NCBI GenBank assembly: GCA_961205875.1 | Contig: OY540819.1 | Location: 1,056,501-1,120,500, forward strand | DNA length: 64,000 nucleotides | Source of the DNA: Sialis fuliginosa | Lineage: Eukaryota; Arthropoda; Insecta; Megaloptera; Sialidae | Direction of reading: 5' to 3' | Shown here: positions 45,113-61,054 of the stretch, piece by piece | Layout of the letters: each line of letters opens with the position of its first letter | Numbering within the stretch: position 1 is the first letter of the stretch | Position numbers and translations under genes: made by a program | Notes under the pieces: model-generated | Told to the model about the DNA's origin: nothing | Database searches by the model: none | What the model saw: the letters and a program-made list of their open reading frames with translations, nothing else

Positions 45113-46669
45113 GTCAAATCTAGTCATTATGACTCTAAATTTCCGATAAGTATCCAAACTGATGGAATTGTTTTAAAATAATTTGATACGATTGTTATTG
45201 GTACGAATCGAGACGTTTAATATCAAAATACACCGATTTAATACAAATCGAGTCGATTTGCAGATATACTTATTTACGTGTATGATTTAGTTTACGTTTA
45301 ATTTCTTGCTTATGTATGTTTATGTTTATGTTTATGTTTATGTTTATGTTTATGTTTATGTTTATGTTTATGTTTATGTTTATGTTTATGTTTATGTTTA
45401 TGTTTATGTTTATGTTTATGTTTATGTTTATGTTTATGTTTATGTTTATGTTTATGTTTATGTTTATGTTTATGTTTATGTTTATGTTTATGTTTATGTT
45501 TATGTTTATGTTTATGTTTATGTTTATGTTTATGTTTATGTTTATGTTTATGTTTATGTTTATGTTTATGTTTATGTTTATGTTTATGTTTATGTTTATG
45601 TTTATGTTTATGTTTATGTTTATGTTTATGTTTATGTTTATGTTTATGTTTATGTTTATGTTTATGTTTAAACATAAATAAAAACATAAACTTGGACATA
45701 AATTCAAACATAAATTTAAACATAAATTTAGACATAAACTTAAACATAAACTTTGACATAAATTAAAACATAAACATAAACATAAACTTGGACATAAATT
45801 CAAACATAAACCTAAACATAAACTTGGACATAAATTCAAACATAAATTTAAACATAAATTTAGATATAAACTTAAACATAAATTTAAACATAAACTAAAC
45901 ATAAATTAACACATAAACTTAAACATAAACTTAGACATAAATTCAAACATAAATTTAGACATAAATTTAGACATAAACTTAAACAAAAAACTTAGACATA
46001 AACTTAGACATAAATTCAAACATAAATTTAGACATAAATTTTGACATAAACTTAAACATAAACTTAGACATAAATTAAAACATAAACTTAAACATAAACT
46101 TGGACATAAATTCAAACATAAATTTAGACATAAACTTAAACATAAACTTATACATAAATTTAAACATAAACTTAAACATAAACTTGGACATAAATTCAAA
46201 CATAAATTTAGACATAAATTTTGACATTAACTTAAACATAAACTAAGACATAAATTAAAACAAAAACTTAAACATATACTTGGACATAAATTCAAACATA
46301 AATTTAGACATAAACTTAAACATGAACTTAGAAATAAATTCAAACATAAATTTAGACATAAACTTAAACATAAACTTAGACATAAATTAAAACATAAACT
46401 TAAACATAAACTTGGACATAAATTCAAATATAAATTAAGACTTAAATTTAGACATAAACTTAAACATAAACTTAGACATAAATTAAAACATAAATTTATA
46501 CATAAATTAACACATAAACTTAGACATAAATTCAAACATAAACATAAACATAAACATAAACATAAACATAAACATATACATAAACATAAACTTAACATAA
46601 ACATTATTTTTAATTGTAAAAACGAATTGAGTCGAAAATCATCATTTTATTCAAATTACATCATATAAT
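45113..46669. repeat. Satellite unit 8 (1557 bp, type X)
   Basis: T-rich block 45316-45670. It differs from unit 7 mainly by nine extra hexamers in this block. Confidence 0.9.
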
Positions 46670-47836
46670 GTCAAATCTAGTCATTATGACTCTAAATTTC
46701 CGATAAGTATCCAAACTGATGGAATTGTTTTAAAATAATTTGATACGATTGTTATTGGTACGAATCGAGACGTTTAATATCAAAATACACCGATTTAATA
46801 CAAATCGAGTCGATTTGCAGATATACTTATTTACGTGTATGATTTAGTTTACGTTTAATTTCTTGCTTATGTATGTTTATGTTTATGTTTATGTTTATGT
46901 TTATGTTTATGTTTATGTTTATGTTTATGTTTATGTTTATGTTTATGTTTATGTTTATGTTTATGTTTATGTTTATGTTTATGTTTATGTTTATGTTTAT
47001 GTTTATGTTTATGTTTATGTTTATGTTTATGTTTATGTTTATGTTTATGTTTATGTTTATGTTTATGTTTATGTTTATGTTTATGTTTATGTTTATGTTT
47101 ATGTTTATGTTTAAGTTTATGTTTATGTTTATGTTTATGTTTATGTTTATGTTTATGTTTATGTTTATGTTTATGTTTATGTTTATGTTTATGTTTAAAC
47201 ATAAATTTAGACATAAACTTAAACATAAACTTAAACATAAATTAAAACATAAACTTAAACATAAACTTAGACATAAATTCAAACATAAATTTAGACATAA
47301 ACTTAAACATAAACTTAGACATAAATTAAAACATAAACTTAGACATAAATTAAAACATAAACTTAAACATAAACTTAGACATAAATTAAAACAAAAACTT
47401 AAACATAAACTTGGACATAAATTCAAACATAAATTTAAACATAAATTTAGACATAAACTTAAACATGAACTTAGACATAAATTCAAACATAAATTTAGAC
47501 ATAAACTTAAACATAAACTTAGACATAAATTAAAACATAAACTTAAACATAAACTTGGACATAAATTCAAATATAAATTAAGACTTAAATTTAGACATAA
47601 ACTTAAACATAAACTTAGACATAAATTAAAACATAAATTTATACATAAATTAACACATAAACTTAGACATAAATTCAAACATAAACATAAACATAAACAT
47701 AAACATAAACATAAACATAAACATAAACATAAACATAAACATATACATAAACATAAACTTAACATAAACATTATTTTTAATTGTAAAAACGAATTGAGTC
47801 GAAAATCATCATTTTATTCAAATTACATCATATAAT
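46670..47836. repeat. Satellite unit 9 (1167 bp, type Y)
   Basis: T-rich block 46873-47197 with the TTTAAG marker near 47110. It matches unit 6 plus a 24-bp insertion in the 12-bp array near 47340. Confidence 0.9.
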
Positions 47837-49339
47837 GTCAAATCTAGTCATTTTGACTCTAAATTTCCGATAAGTATCCAAACTGATGGAATTGTTTTAA
47901 AATAATTTGATACGATTGTTATTGGTACGAATCGAGACGTTTAATATCAAAATACACCGATTTAATACAAATCGAGTCGATTTGCAGATATACTTATTTA
48001 CGTGTATGATTTAGTTTACGTTTAATTTCTTGCTTATGTATGTTTATGTTTATGTTTATGTTTATGTTTATGTTTATGTTTATGTTTATGTTTATGTTTA
48101 TGTTTATGTTTATGTTTATGTTTATGTTTATGTTTATGTTTATGTTTATGTTTATGTTTATGTTTATGTTTATGTTTATGTTTATGTTTATGTTTATGTT
48201 TATGTTTATGTTTATGTTTATGTTTATGTTTATGTTTATGTTTATGTTTATGTTTATGTTTATGTTTATGTTTATGTTTATGTTTATGTTTATGTTTATG
48301 TTTATGTTTATGTTTATGTTTATGTTTATGTTTATGTTTAAACATAAATAAAAACATAAACTTGGACATAAATTCAAACATAAATTTAAACATAAATTTA
48401 GACATAAACTTAAACATAAACTTTGACATAAATTAAAACATAAACATAAACATAAACTTGGACATAAATTCAAACATAAACCTAAACATAAACTTGGACA
48501 TAAATTCAAACATAAATTTAAACATAAATTTAGATATAAACTTAAACATAAATTTAAACATAAACTAAACATAAATTAACACATAAACTTAAACATAAAC
48601 TTAGACATAAATTCAAACATAAATTTAGACATAAATTTAGACATAAACTTAAACAAAAAACTTAGACATAAACTTAGACATAAATTCAAACATAAATTTA
48701 GACATAAATTTTGACATAAACTTAAACATAAACTTAGACATAAATTAAAACATAAACTTAAACATAAACTTGGACATAAATTCAAACATAAATTTAGACA
48801 TAAACTTAAACATAAACTTATACATAAATTTAAACATAAACTTAAACATAAACTTGGACATAAATTCAAACATAAATTTAGACATAAATTTTGACATTAA
48901 CTTAAACATAAACTAAGACATAAATTAAAACAAAAACTTAAACATATACTTGGACATAAATTCAAACATAAATTTAGACATAAACTTAAACATGAACTTA
49001 GAAATAAATTCAAACATAAATTTAGACATAAACTTAAACATAAACTTAGACATAAATTAAAACATAAACTTAAACATAAACTTGGACATAAATTCAAATA
49101 TAAATTAAGACTTAAATTTAGACATAAACTTAAACATAAACTTAGACATAAATTAAAACATAAATTTATACATAAATTAACACATAAACTTAGACATAAA
49201 TTCAAACATAAACATAAACATAAACATAAACATAAACATAAACATATACATAAACATAAACTTAACATAAACATTATTTTTAATTGTAAAAACGAATTGA
49301 GTCGAAAATCATCATTTTATTCAAATTACATCATATAAT
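47837..49339. repeat. Satellite unit 10 (1503 bp, type X)
   Basis: T-rich block 48040-48340. It is essentially a second copy of unit 7. Confidence 0.9.
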
Positions 49340-50542
49340 GTCAAATCTAGTCATTATGACTCTAAATTTCCGATAAGTATCCAAACTGATGGAATTGTTT
49401 TAAAATAATTTGATACGATTGTTATTGGTACGAATCGAGACGTTTAATATCAAAATACACCGATTTAATACAAATCGAGTCGATTTGCAGATATACTTAT
49501 TTACGTGTATGATTTAGTTTACGTTTAATTTCTTGCTTATGTATGTTTATGTTTATGTTTATGTTTATGTTTATGTTTATGTTTATGTTTATGTTTATGT
49601 TTATGTTTATGTTTATGTTTATGTTTATGTTTATGTTTATGTTTATGTTTATGTTTATGTTTATGTTTATGTTTATGTTTATGTTTATGTTTATGTTTAT
49701 GTTTATGTTTATGTTTATGTTTATGTTTATGTTTATGTTTATGTTTATGTTTATGTTTATGTTTATGTTTATGTTTATGTTTATGTTTATGTTTATGTTT
49801 ATGTTTATGTTTAAGTTTATGTTTATGTTTATGTTTATGTTTATGTTTATGTTTATGTTTATGTTTATGTTTATGTTTATGTTTATGTTTATGTTTATGT
49901 TTATGTTTATGTTTATGTTTAAACATAAATTTAGACATAAACTTAAACATAAACTTAAACATAAATTAAAACATAAACTTAAACATAAACTTAGACATAA
50001 ATTCAAACATAAATTTAGACATAAACTTAAACATAAACTTAGACATAAATTAAAACATAAACTTAAACATAAACTTAGACATAAATTAAAACAAAAACTT
50101 AAACATAAACTTGGACATAAATTCAAACATAAATTTAAACATAAATTTAGACATAAACTTAAACATGAACTTAGACATAAATTCAAACATAAATTTAGAC
50201 ATAAACTTAAACATAAACTTAGACATAAATTAAAACATAAACTTAAACATAAACTTGGACATAAATTCAAATATAAATTAAGACTTAAATTTAGACATAA
50301 ACTTAAACATAAACTTAGACATAAATTAAAACATAAATTTATACATAAATTAACACATAAACTTAGACATAAATTCAAACATAAACATAAACATAAACAT
50401 AAACATAAACATAAACATAAACATAAACATAAACATAAACATAAACATATACATAAACATAAACTTAACATAAACATTATTTTTAATTGTAAAAACGAAT
50501 TGAGTCGAAAATCATCATTTTATTCAAATTACATCATATTAT
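49340..50542. repeat. Satellite unit 11 (1203 bp, type Y)
   Basis: T-rich block 49543-49921 with the TTTAAG marker near 49812. Expansion relative to unit 6 is on both sides of the marker. Confidence 0.9.
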
Positions 50543-52080
50543 GTCAAATCTAGTCATTTTGACTCTAAATTTCCGATAAGTATCCAAACTGATGGAATTG
50601 TTTTAAAATAATTTGATACGATTGTTATTGGTACGAATCGAGACGTTTAATATCAAAATACACCGATTTAATACAAATCGAGTCGATTTGCAGATATACT
50701 TATTTACGTGTATGATTTAGTTTACGTTTAATTTCTTGCTTATGTATGTTTATGTTTATGTTTATGTTTATGTTTATGTTTATGTTTATGTTTATGTTTA
50801 TGTTTATGTTTATGTTTATGTTTATGTTTATGTTTATGTTTATGTTTATGTTTATGTTTATGTTTATGTTTATGTTTATGTTTATGTTTATGTTTATGTT
50901 TATGTTTATGTTTATGTTTATGTTTATGTTTATGTTTATGTTTATGTTTATGTTTATGTTTATGTTTATGTTTATGTTTATGTTTATGTTTATGTTTATG
51001 TTTATGTTTATGTTTATGTTTATGTTTATGTTTATGTTTATGTTTATGTTTAAGTTTATGTTTATGTTTATGTTTATGTTTATGTTTATGTTTATGTTTA
51101 TGTTTATGTTTATGTTTATGTTTATGTTTATGTTTATGTTTATGTTTATGTTTATGTTTATGTTTATGTTTATGTTTATGTTTATGTTTAAACATAAATT
51201 TAGACATAAACTTAAACATAAACTTAAACATAAATTAAAACATAAACTTAAACATAAACTTAGACATAAATTCAAACATAAATTTAGACATAAACTTAAA
51301 CATAAACTTAGACATAAATTAAAACATAAACTTAAACATAAACTTAGACATAAATTAAAACAAAAACTTAAACATAAACTTGGACATAAATTCAAACATA
51401 AATTTAAACATAAATTTAGAAATAAACTTAAACATAAATTTTAACATAAACATAAACATAAACTTAGACATAAATTAAAACATTAACTTAAACATAAACT
51501 TGGACATAAATTCAAACATAAATTTAAACATAAATTTAGACATAAACTTAAACATTAATTTAGACATAAATTAAAACATAAACATAAACATAAACTTGGA
51601 CATAAATTTAAACATAAACCTAAACATAAACTTGGAATTAAATTCAAACATAAATTTAAACATAAATTTAGACATAAACTTAAACATAAACTTAGACATA
51701 AATTTAAACTTAATTTAAACATTAACTTAAACATAAACTTAGACATAAATTAAAACATAAACTTAAACATAAACTTAAACATAAACTTAGTCATAAATTA
51801 AAACATAAACTTAAACATAAACTTGGACATAAATTCAAATATAAATTAAGACTTAAATTTAGACATAAACTTAAACATAAACTTAGACATAAATTAAAAC
51901 ATAAATTTATACATAAATTAACACATAAACTTAGACATAAATTCAAACATAAACATAAACATAAACATAAACATAAACATAAACATAAACATAAACATAA
52001 ACTTAACATAAACATTATTTTTAATTGTAAAAACGAATTGAGTCGAAAATCATCATTTTATTCAAATTACATCATATAAT
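50543..52080. repeat. Satellite unit 12 (1538 bp, type Z)
   Basis: T-rich block 50746-51190, the longest outside unit 1, with the TTTAAG marker near 51052. The head is type Y. The tail has a new segment (ttggaattaaattc near 51632) shared with units 14-17. The spacer starts with atattatgtc instead of atataatgtc just upstream. Confidence 0.9.
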
Positions 52081-53661
52081 GTCAAATCTAGTCATTTTGA
52101 CTCTAAATTTCCGATAAGTATCCAAACTGATGGAATTGTTTTAAAATAATTTGATACGATTGTTATTGGTACGAATCGAGACGTTTAATATCAAAATACA
52201 CCGATTTAATACAAATCGAGTCGATTTGCAGATATACTTATTTACGTGTATGATTTAGTTTACGTTTAATTTCTTGCTTATGTATGTTTATGTTTATGTT
52301 TATGTTTATGTTTATGTTTATGTTTATGTTTATGTTTATGTTTATGTTTATGTTTATGTTTATGTTTATGTTTATGTTTATGTTTATGTTTATGTTTATG
52401 TTTATGTTTATGTTTATGTTTATGTTTATGTTTATGTTTATGTTTATGTTTATGTTTATGTTTATGTTTATGTTTATGTTTATGTTTATGTTTATGTTTA
52501 TGTTTATGTTTATGTTTATGTTTATGTTTATGTTTATGTTTATGTTTATGTTTATGTTTATGTTTATGTTTATGTTTATGTTTATGTTTATGTTTATGTT
52601 TATGTTTATGTTTATGTTTATGTTTATGTTTATGTTTATGTTTATGTTTAAACATAAATAAAAACATAAACTTGGACATAAATTCAAACATAAATTTAAA
52701 CATAAATTTAGACATAAACATAAACATAAACTTTGACATAAATTAAAACATAAACATAAACATAAACTTGGACATAAATTCAAACATAAACCTAAACATA
52801 AACTTGGACATAAATTCAAACATAAATTTAAACATAAATTTAGATATAAACTTAAACATAAATTTAAACATAAACTAAACATAAATTAACACATAAACTT
52901 AAACATAAACTTAGACATAAATTCAAACATAAATTTAGACATAAATTTAGACATAAACTTAAACAAAAAACTTAGACATAAACTTAGACATAAATTCAAA
53001 CATAAATTTAGACATAAATTTTGACATAAACTTAAACATAAACTTAGACATAAATTAAAACATAAACTTAAACATAAACTTGGACATAAATTCAAACATA
53101 AATTTAGACATAAACTTAAACATAAACTTATACATAAATTTAAACATAAACTTAAACATAAACTTGGACATAAATTCAAACATAAATTTAGACATAAATT
53201 TTGACATTAACTTAAACATAAACTAAGACATAAATTAAAACAAAAACTTAAACATATACTTGGACATAAATTCAAACATAAATTTAGACATAAACTTAAA
53301 CATGAACTTAGACATAAATTCAAACATAAATTTAGACATAAACTTAAACATAAACTTAGACATAAATTAAAACATAAACTTAAACATAAACTTGGACATA
53401 AATTCAAATATAAATTAAGACTTAAATTTAGACATAAACTTAAACATAAACTTAGACATAAATTAAAACATAAATTTATACATAAATTAACACATAAACT
53501 TAGACATAAATTCAAACATAAACATAAACATAAACATAAACATAAACATAAACATAAACATAAACATATACATAAACATAAACTTAACATAAACATTATT
53601 TTTAATTGTAAAAACGAATTGAGTCGAAAATCATCATTTTATTCAAATTACATCATATAAT
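52081..53661. repeat. Satellite unit 13 (1581 bp, type X)
   Basis: T-rich block 52284-52650. This is the last type X unit, again with the invariant 97-codon segment (52886-53179). Confidence 0.9.
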
Positions 53662-55049
53662 GTCAAATCTAGTCATTTTGACTCTAAATTTCCGATAAGT
53701 ATCCAAACTGATGGAATTGTTTTAAAATAATTTGATACGATTGTTATTGGTACGAATCGAGACGTTTAATATCAAAATACACCGATTTAATACAAATCGA
53801 GTCGATTTGCAGATATACTTATTTACGTGTATGATTTAGTTTACGTTTAATTTCTTGCTTATGTATGTTTATGTTTATGTTTATGTTTATGTTTATGTTT
53901 ATGTTTATGTTTATGTTTATGTTTATGTTTATGTTTATGTTTATGTTTATGTTTATGTTTATGTTTATGTTTATGTTTATGTTTATGTTTATGTTTATGT
54001 TTATGTTTATGTTTATGTTTATGTTTATGTTTATGTTTATGTTTATGTTTATGTTTATGTTTATGTTTATGTTTAAGTTTATGTTTATGTTTATGTTTAT
54101 GTTTATGTTTATGTTTATGTTTATGTTTATGTTTATGTTTATGTTTATGTTTATGTTTAAACATAAATTTAGACATAAACTTAAACATAAACTTAAACAT
54201 AAATTAAAACATAAACTTAAACATAAACTTAGACATAAATTCAAACATAAATTTAGACATAAACTTAAACATAAACTTAGACATAAATTAAAACATAAAC
54301 TTAAACATAAACTTAGACATAAATTAAAACAAAAACTTAAACATAAACTTGGACATAAATTCAAACATAAATTTAAACATAAATTTAGAAATAAACTTAA
54401 ACATAAATTTTAACATAAACATAAACATAAACTTAGACATAAATTAAAACATTAACTTAAACATAAACTTGGACATAAATTCAAACATAAATTTAAACAT
54501 AAATTTAGACATAAACTTAAACATTAATTTAGACATAAATTAAAACATAAACATAAACATAAACTTGGACATAAATTTAAACATAAACCTAAACATAAAC
54601 TTGGAATTAAATTCAAACATAAATTTAAACATAAATTTAGACATAAACTTAAACATAAACTTAGACATAAATTTAAACTTAATTTAAACATAAACTTAAA
54701 CATAAACTTAGACATAAATTAAAACATAAACTTAAACATAAACTTAAACATAAACTTAGTCATAAATTAAAACATAAACTTAAACATAAACTTGGACATA
54801 AATTCAAATATAAATTAAGACTTAAATTTAGACATAAACTTAAACATAAACTTAGACATAAATTAAAACATAAATTTATACATAAATTAACACATAAACT
54901 TAGACATAAATTCAAACATAAACATAAACATAAACATAAACATAAACATAAACATAAACATAAACATAAACTTAACATAAACATTATTTTTAATTGTAAA
55001 AACGAATTGAGTCGAAAATCATCATTTTATTCAAATTACATCATATAAT
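53662..55049. repeat. Satellite unit 14 (1388 bp, type Z)
   Basis: T-rich block 53865-54158 with the TTTAAG marker near 54074. The tail 54524-54984 repeats that of unit 12 with a 2969-bp shift. Confidence 0.9.
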
Positions 55050-56419
55050 GTCAAATCTAGTCATTTTGACTCTAAATTTCCGATAAGTATCCAAACTGAT
55101 GGAATTGTTTTAAAATAATTTGATACGATTGTTATTGGTACGAATCGAGACGTTTAATATCAAAATACACCGATTTAATACAAATCGAGTCGATTTGCAG
55201 ATATACTTATTTACGTGTATGATTTAGTTTACGTTTAATTTCTTGCTTATGTATGTTTATGTTTATGTTTATGTTTATGTTTATGTTTATGTTTATGTTT
55301 ATGTTTATGTTTATGTTTATGTTTATGTTTATGTTTATGTTTATGTTTATGTTTATGTTTATGTTTATGTTTATGTTTATGTTTATGTTTATGTTTATGT
55401 TTATGTTTATGTTTATGTTTATGTTTATGTTTATGTTTATGTTTATGTTTATGTTTATGTTTATGTTTAAGTTTATGTTTATGTTTATGTTTATGTTTAT
55501 GTTTATGTTTATGTTTATGTTTATGTTTATGTTTATGTTTATGTTTATGTTTATGTTTATGTTTATGTTTATGTTTATGTTTATGTTTATGTTTAAACAT
55601 AAATTTAGACATAAACTTAAACATAAACTTAAACATAAATTAAAACATAAACTTAAACATAAACTTAGACATAAATTCAAACATAAATTTAGACATAAAC
55701 TTAAACATAAACTTAGACATAAATTAAAACATAAACTTAAACATAAACTTAGACATAAATTAAAACAAAAACTTAAACATAAACTTGGACATAAATTCAA
55801 ACATAAATTTAAACATAAATTTAGAAATAAACTTAAACATAAATTTTAACATAAACATAAACATAAACTTAGACATAAATTAAAACATTAACTTAAACAT
55901 AAACTTGGACATAAATTCAAACATAAATTTAAACATAAATTTAGACATAAACTTAAACATTAATTTAGACATAAATTAAAACATAAACATAAACATAAAC
56001 TTGGACATAAATTTAAACATAAACCTAAACATAAACTTGGAATTAAATTCAAACATAAATTTAAACATAAATTTAGACATAAACTTAAACATAAACTTAG
56101 ACATAAATTTAAACTTAATTTAAACATAAACTTAAACATGAACATAAACATAAACTTAAACATAAATAAAAACATAAACTTAAACATAAACTTAGTCATA
56201 AATTAAAACATAAACTTAAACATAAACTTAGACATAAATTAAAACATAAATTTATACATAAATTAACACATAAACTTAGACATAAATTCAAACATAAACA
56301 TAAACATAAACATAAACATAAACATAAACATAAACATAAACTTAACATAAACATTATTTTTAATTGTAAAAACGAATTGAGTCGAAAATCATCATTTTAT
56401 TCAAATTACATCATATAAT
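55050..56419. repeat. Satellite unit 15 (1370 bp, type Z')
   Basis: T-rich block 55253-55595. The tail has an extra aaacatgaacataaacat stretch near 56140. It is repeated as unit 17. Confidence 0.9.
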
Positions 56420-59400
56420 GTCAAATCTAGTCATTTTGACTCTAAATTTCCGATAAGTATCCAAACTGATGGAATTGTTTTAAAATAATTTGATACGATT
56501 GTTATTGGTACGAATCGAGACGTTTAATATCAAAATACACCGATTTAATACAAATCGAGTCGATTTGCAGATATACTTATTTACGTGTATGATTTAGTTT
56601 ACGTTTAATTTCTTGCTTATGTATGTTTATGTTTATGTTTATGTTTATGTTTATGTTTATGTTTATGTTTATGTTTATGTTTATGTTTATGTTTATGCTT
56701 ATGTTTATGTTTATGTTTATGTTTAAACATAAATAAAAACATAAACTTGGACATAAATTCAAACATAAATTTAAACATAAATTTAGACATAAACTTAAAC
56801 ATAAACTTAAACATAAATTAAAACATAAACTTAAACATAAACATAGACATAAATTCAAACATAAATTTAGACATAAACTTAAACATAAACTAAAACATAA
56901 ATTAAAACATAAACTTAAACATAAACTAAGACATAAATTCAAACATAAATTCAAACATAAATTTAGACATAAATTTAAACATAAATTAAAACATAAACTT
57001 AAACATAAATTAACACATAAACTTAAACATACACTTAGACATAAATTCAAATATAAATTTAGACATAAATTTAGACATAAGCTTAAACATAAACTTAGAC
57101 ATAAATTAAAAAATAAACTTAAACAAAAACTTGGACATAAATTCAAACATAAACTTAAACATAAACTAAGACATAAATTAAAACATAAACTTAAACATAT
57201 ACTTGGACATAAATTCAAACATAAATTTAAACATAAATTTAGATATAAACTTTAAACATAAATTTAAACATGAACTTAAACATAAACTTAGACATAAATT
57301 CAAACATAAATTTAAACATAAATTTAGATATAAACTTAAACATAAATTTAAACATAAACTAAACATAAATTAACACATAAACTTAAACATAAACTTAGAC
57401 ATAAATTCAAACATAAATTTAAACATAAATTTAGATATAAACTTAAACATAAATTTAAACATAAACTTAAACATAAATTAACACATAAACTTAAACATAA
57501 ACTTAGACATAAATTCAAACATAAATTTAGACATAAACTTAAACATAAACTTGGACATAAATTCAAACATAATTTTAAACATAAATTTAGAAATAAACTT
57601 AAAAATAATTTTAAACATAAACTTAAACATAAACTTAGACATAAATTAAAACATAATCTTAAACATAAACTTAAACATAAACTTAGACATAAATTTAAAC
57701 TTAAATTTAAACATAAATTTAAACATAAATTTAGACATAAACTTAGACATAAATTAAAACATAAATTCAAACATAAATTTAAACATAAATTTAGATATAA
57801 ACTTAAACATAAATTTAAACATAAACTTAAACATAAATTAACACATAAACTTAAACATAAACTTAGACATAAATTCAAACAATAGTTTAGACATAAATTT
57901 AGACATAAACTTAAACATAAACTTAGACATAAATTCAAACATAAATTTAGACATAAACTTAAACATAAACTTAGACATAAATTAAAACATAAACTTTAAC
58001 ATAAACTTGGACATAAATTCAAACATAAATTTAAACATAAATTAACACATAAACTTAAACATAAACTTAGACATAAATTTAGACATAAACTTTAACATAA
58101 ACTTAGACATAAATTAAAACAAAATTTTAAACATAAACTTGGACATAAATTCAAACATAAATTTAAACATAAATTTAGAAATAAACTTACACATAAATTT
58201 TAACATAAACATAAACATAAACTTAGACATAAATTAAAACATTAACTTAAACATAAACTTGGACATAAATTCAAACATAAATTTAAACATAAATTTAAAC
58301 ATAAATTTAGACATAAACTTAAACATAAACTTTGACATAAATTAAAACATAAACATAAACATAAACTTGGACATAAATTCAAACATAAACCTAAACATAA
58401 ACTTGGACATAAATTCAAACATAAATTTAAACATAAATTTAGACATAAATTTAAACATAAACTTAGACATAAATTTAAACTTTAATTTAAACATAAACTT
58501 AAACATAAACTTAAACATAAACTTAAACATAAACTTAAACATAAATAAAAACATAAACTTAAACATAAACTTAGACATAAATTAAAACATAAACTTAAAC
58601 ATTAATTTAGACATAAACTTAAACATAAACTTAAACATAAACTTAGACATAAATTCAAACATAAATTTAAACATAAATTTAGATATAAACTTAAACATAA
58701 ATTTAAACATAAACTAAACATAAATTAACACATAAACTTAAACATAAACTTAGACATAAATTCAAACATAAATTTAGACATAAATTTAGACATAAACTTA
58801 AACATAAACTTAGACATAAACTTAGACATAAATTCAAACATAAATTTAGACATAAATTTTGACATAAACTTAAACATAAACAAAGACATAAATTAAAACA
58901 TAAACTTAAACATAAACTTAGACATAAATTCAAACATAAATTTAGACATAAACTTAAACATAAACTTAGACATAAATTAAAACATAAACTTAAACATAAA
59001 CTTGGACATAAATTAAAACTTAAATTTAGACATAAACTTAAACATAAACTTAGACATAAATTAAAACATAAATTTATACATAAATTAACACATAAACTTA
59101 AACATAAACTTAGACATAAATTAAAACATAAACTTTAACATAAACTTAGACATAAATTCAAACATAAACATAAACATAAACATAAACATAAACATAAACT
59201 TGGACATAAATTTAAACATAAACCTAAACATAAACTTGGAATTAAATTCAAACATAAATTTAAACATAAATTTAGACATAAACTTAAACATAAACTTAGA
59301 CATAAATTTAAACTTAATTTAAACATAAACTTAAACATAAACTTAGACATAAATTAAAACATAAACTTAAACATAAACTTAAACATAAACTTAGTCATAA

Positions 59401-59678
59401 ATTAAAACATAAACTTAAACATAAACTTGGACATAAATTCAAATATAAATTAAGACTTAAATTTAGACATAAACTTAAACATAAACTTAGACATAAATTA
59501 AAACATAAATTTATACATAAATTAACACATAAACTTAGACATAAATTCAAACATAAACATAAACATAAACATAAACATAAACATAAACATAAACATAAAC
59601 TTAACATAAACATTATTTTTAATTGTAAAAACGAATTGAGTCGAAAATCATCATTTTATTCAAATTACATCATATAAT
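56420..59678. repeat. Satellite unit 16 (3259 bp, chimeric)
   Basis: T-rich block 56623-56724, very short, with one CTTATG variant near 56698. A long 12-bp array of unit-2/unit-1 type is followed near 59190 by a type Z tail. It is therefore a recombinant of a long unit with a short one. Confidence 0.9.
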
Positions 59679-61054
59679 GTCAAATCTAGTCATTTTGACT
59701 CTAAATTTCCGATAAGTATCCAAACTGATGGAATTGTTTTAAAATAATTTGATACGATTGTTATTGGTACGAATCGAGACGTTTAATATCAAAATACACC
59801 GATTTAATACAAATCGAGTCGATTTGCAGATATACTTATTTACGTGTATGATTTAGTTTACGTTTAATTTCTTGCTTATGTATGTTTATGTTTATGTTTA
59901 TGTTTATGTTTATGTTTATGTTTATGTTTATGTTTATGTTTATGTTTATGTTTATGTTTATGTTTATGTTTATGTTTATGTTTATGTTTATGTTTATGTT
60001 TATGTTTATGTTTATGTTTATGTTTATGTTTATGTTTATGTTTATGTTTATGTTTATGTTTATGTTTATGTTTATGTTTATGTTTATGTTTATGTTTATG
60101 TTTAAGTTTATGTTTATGTTTATGTTTATGTTTATGTTTATGTTTATGTTTATGTTTATGTTTATGTTTATGTTTATGTTTATGTTTATGTTTATGTTTA
60201 TGTTTATGTTTATGTTTATGTTTATGTTTAAACATAAATTTAGACATAAACTTAAACATAAACTTAAACATAAATTAAAACATAAACTTAAACATAAACT
60301 TAGACATAAATTCAAACATAAATTTAGACATAAACTTAAACATAAACTTAGACATAAATTAAAACATAAACTTAAACATAAACTTAGACATAAATTAAAA
60401 CAAAAACTTAAACATAAACTTGGACATAAATTCAAACATAAATTTAAACATAAATTTAGAAATAAACTTAAACATAAATTTTAACATAAACATAAACATA
60501 AACTTAGACATAAATTAAAACATTAACTTAAACATAAACTTGGACATAAATTCAAACATAAATTTAAACATAAATTTAGACATAAACTTAAACATTAATT
60601 TAGACATAAATTAAAACATAAACATAAACATAAACTTGGACATAAATTTAAACATAAACCTAAACATAAACTTGGAATTAAATTCAAACATAAATTTAAA
60701 CATAAATTTAGACATAAACTTAAACATAAACTTAGACATAAATTTAAACTTAATTTAAACATAAACTTAAACATGAACATAAACATAAACTTAAACATAA
60801 ATAAAAACATAAACTTAAACATAAACTTAGTCATAAATTAAAACATAAACTTAAACATAAACTTAGACATAAATTAAAACATAAATTTATACATAAATTA
60901 ACACATAAACTTAGACATAAATTCAAACATAAACATAAACATAAACATAAACATAAAGATAAACATAAACATAAACTTAACATAAACATTATTTTTAATT
61001 GTAAAAACGAATTGAGTCGAAAATCATCATTTTATTCAAATTACATCATATAAT
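59679..61054. repeat. Satellite unit 17 (1376 bp, type Z')
   Basis: T-rich block 59882-60231. It is a copy of unit 15 displaced by about 4.63 kb, one hexamer longer. One aaagat variant occurs near 60957. Confidence 0.9.
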
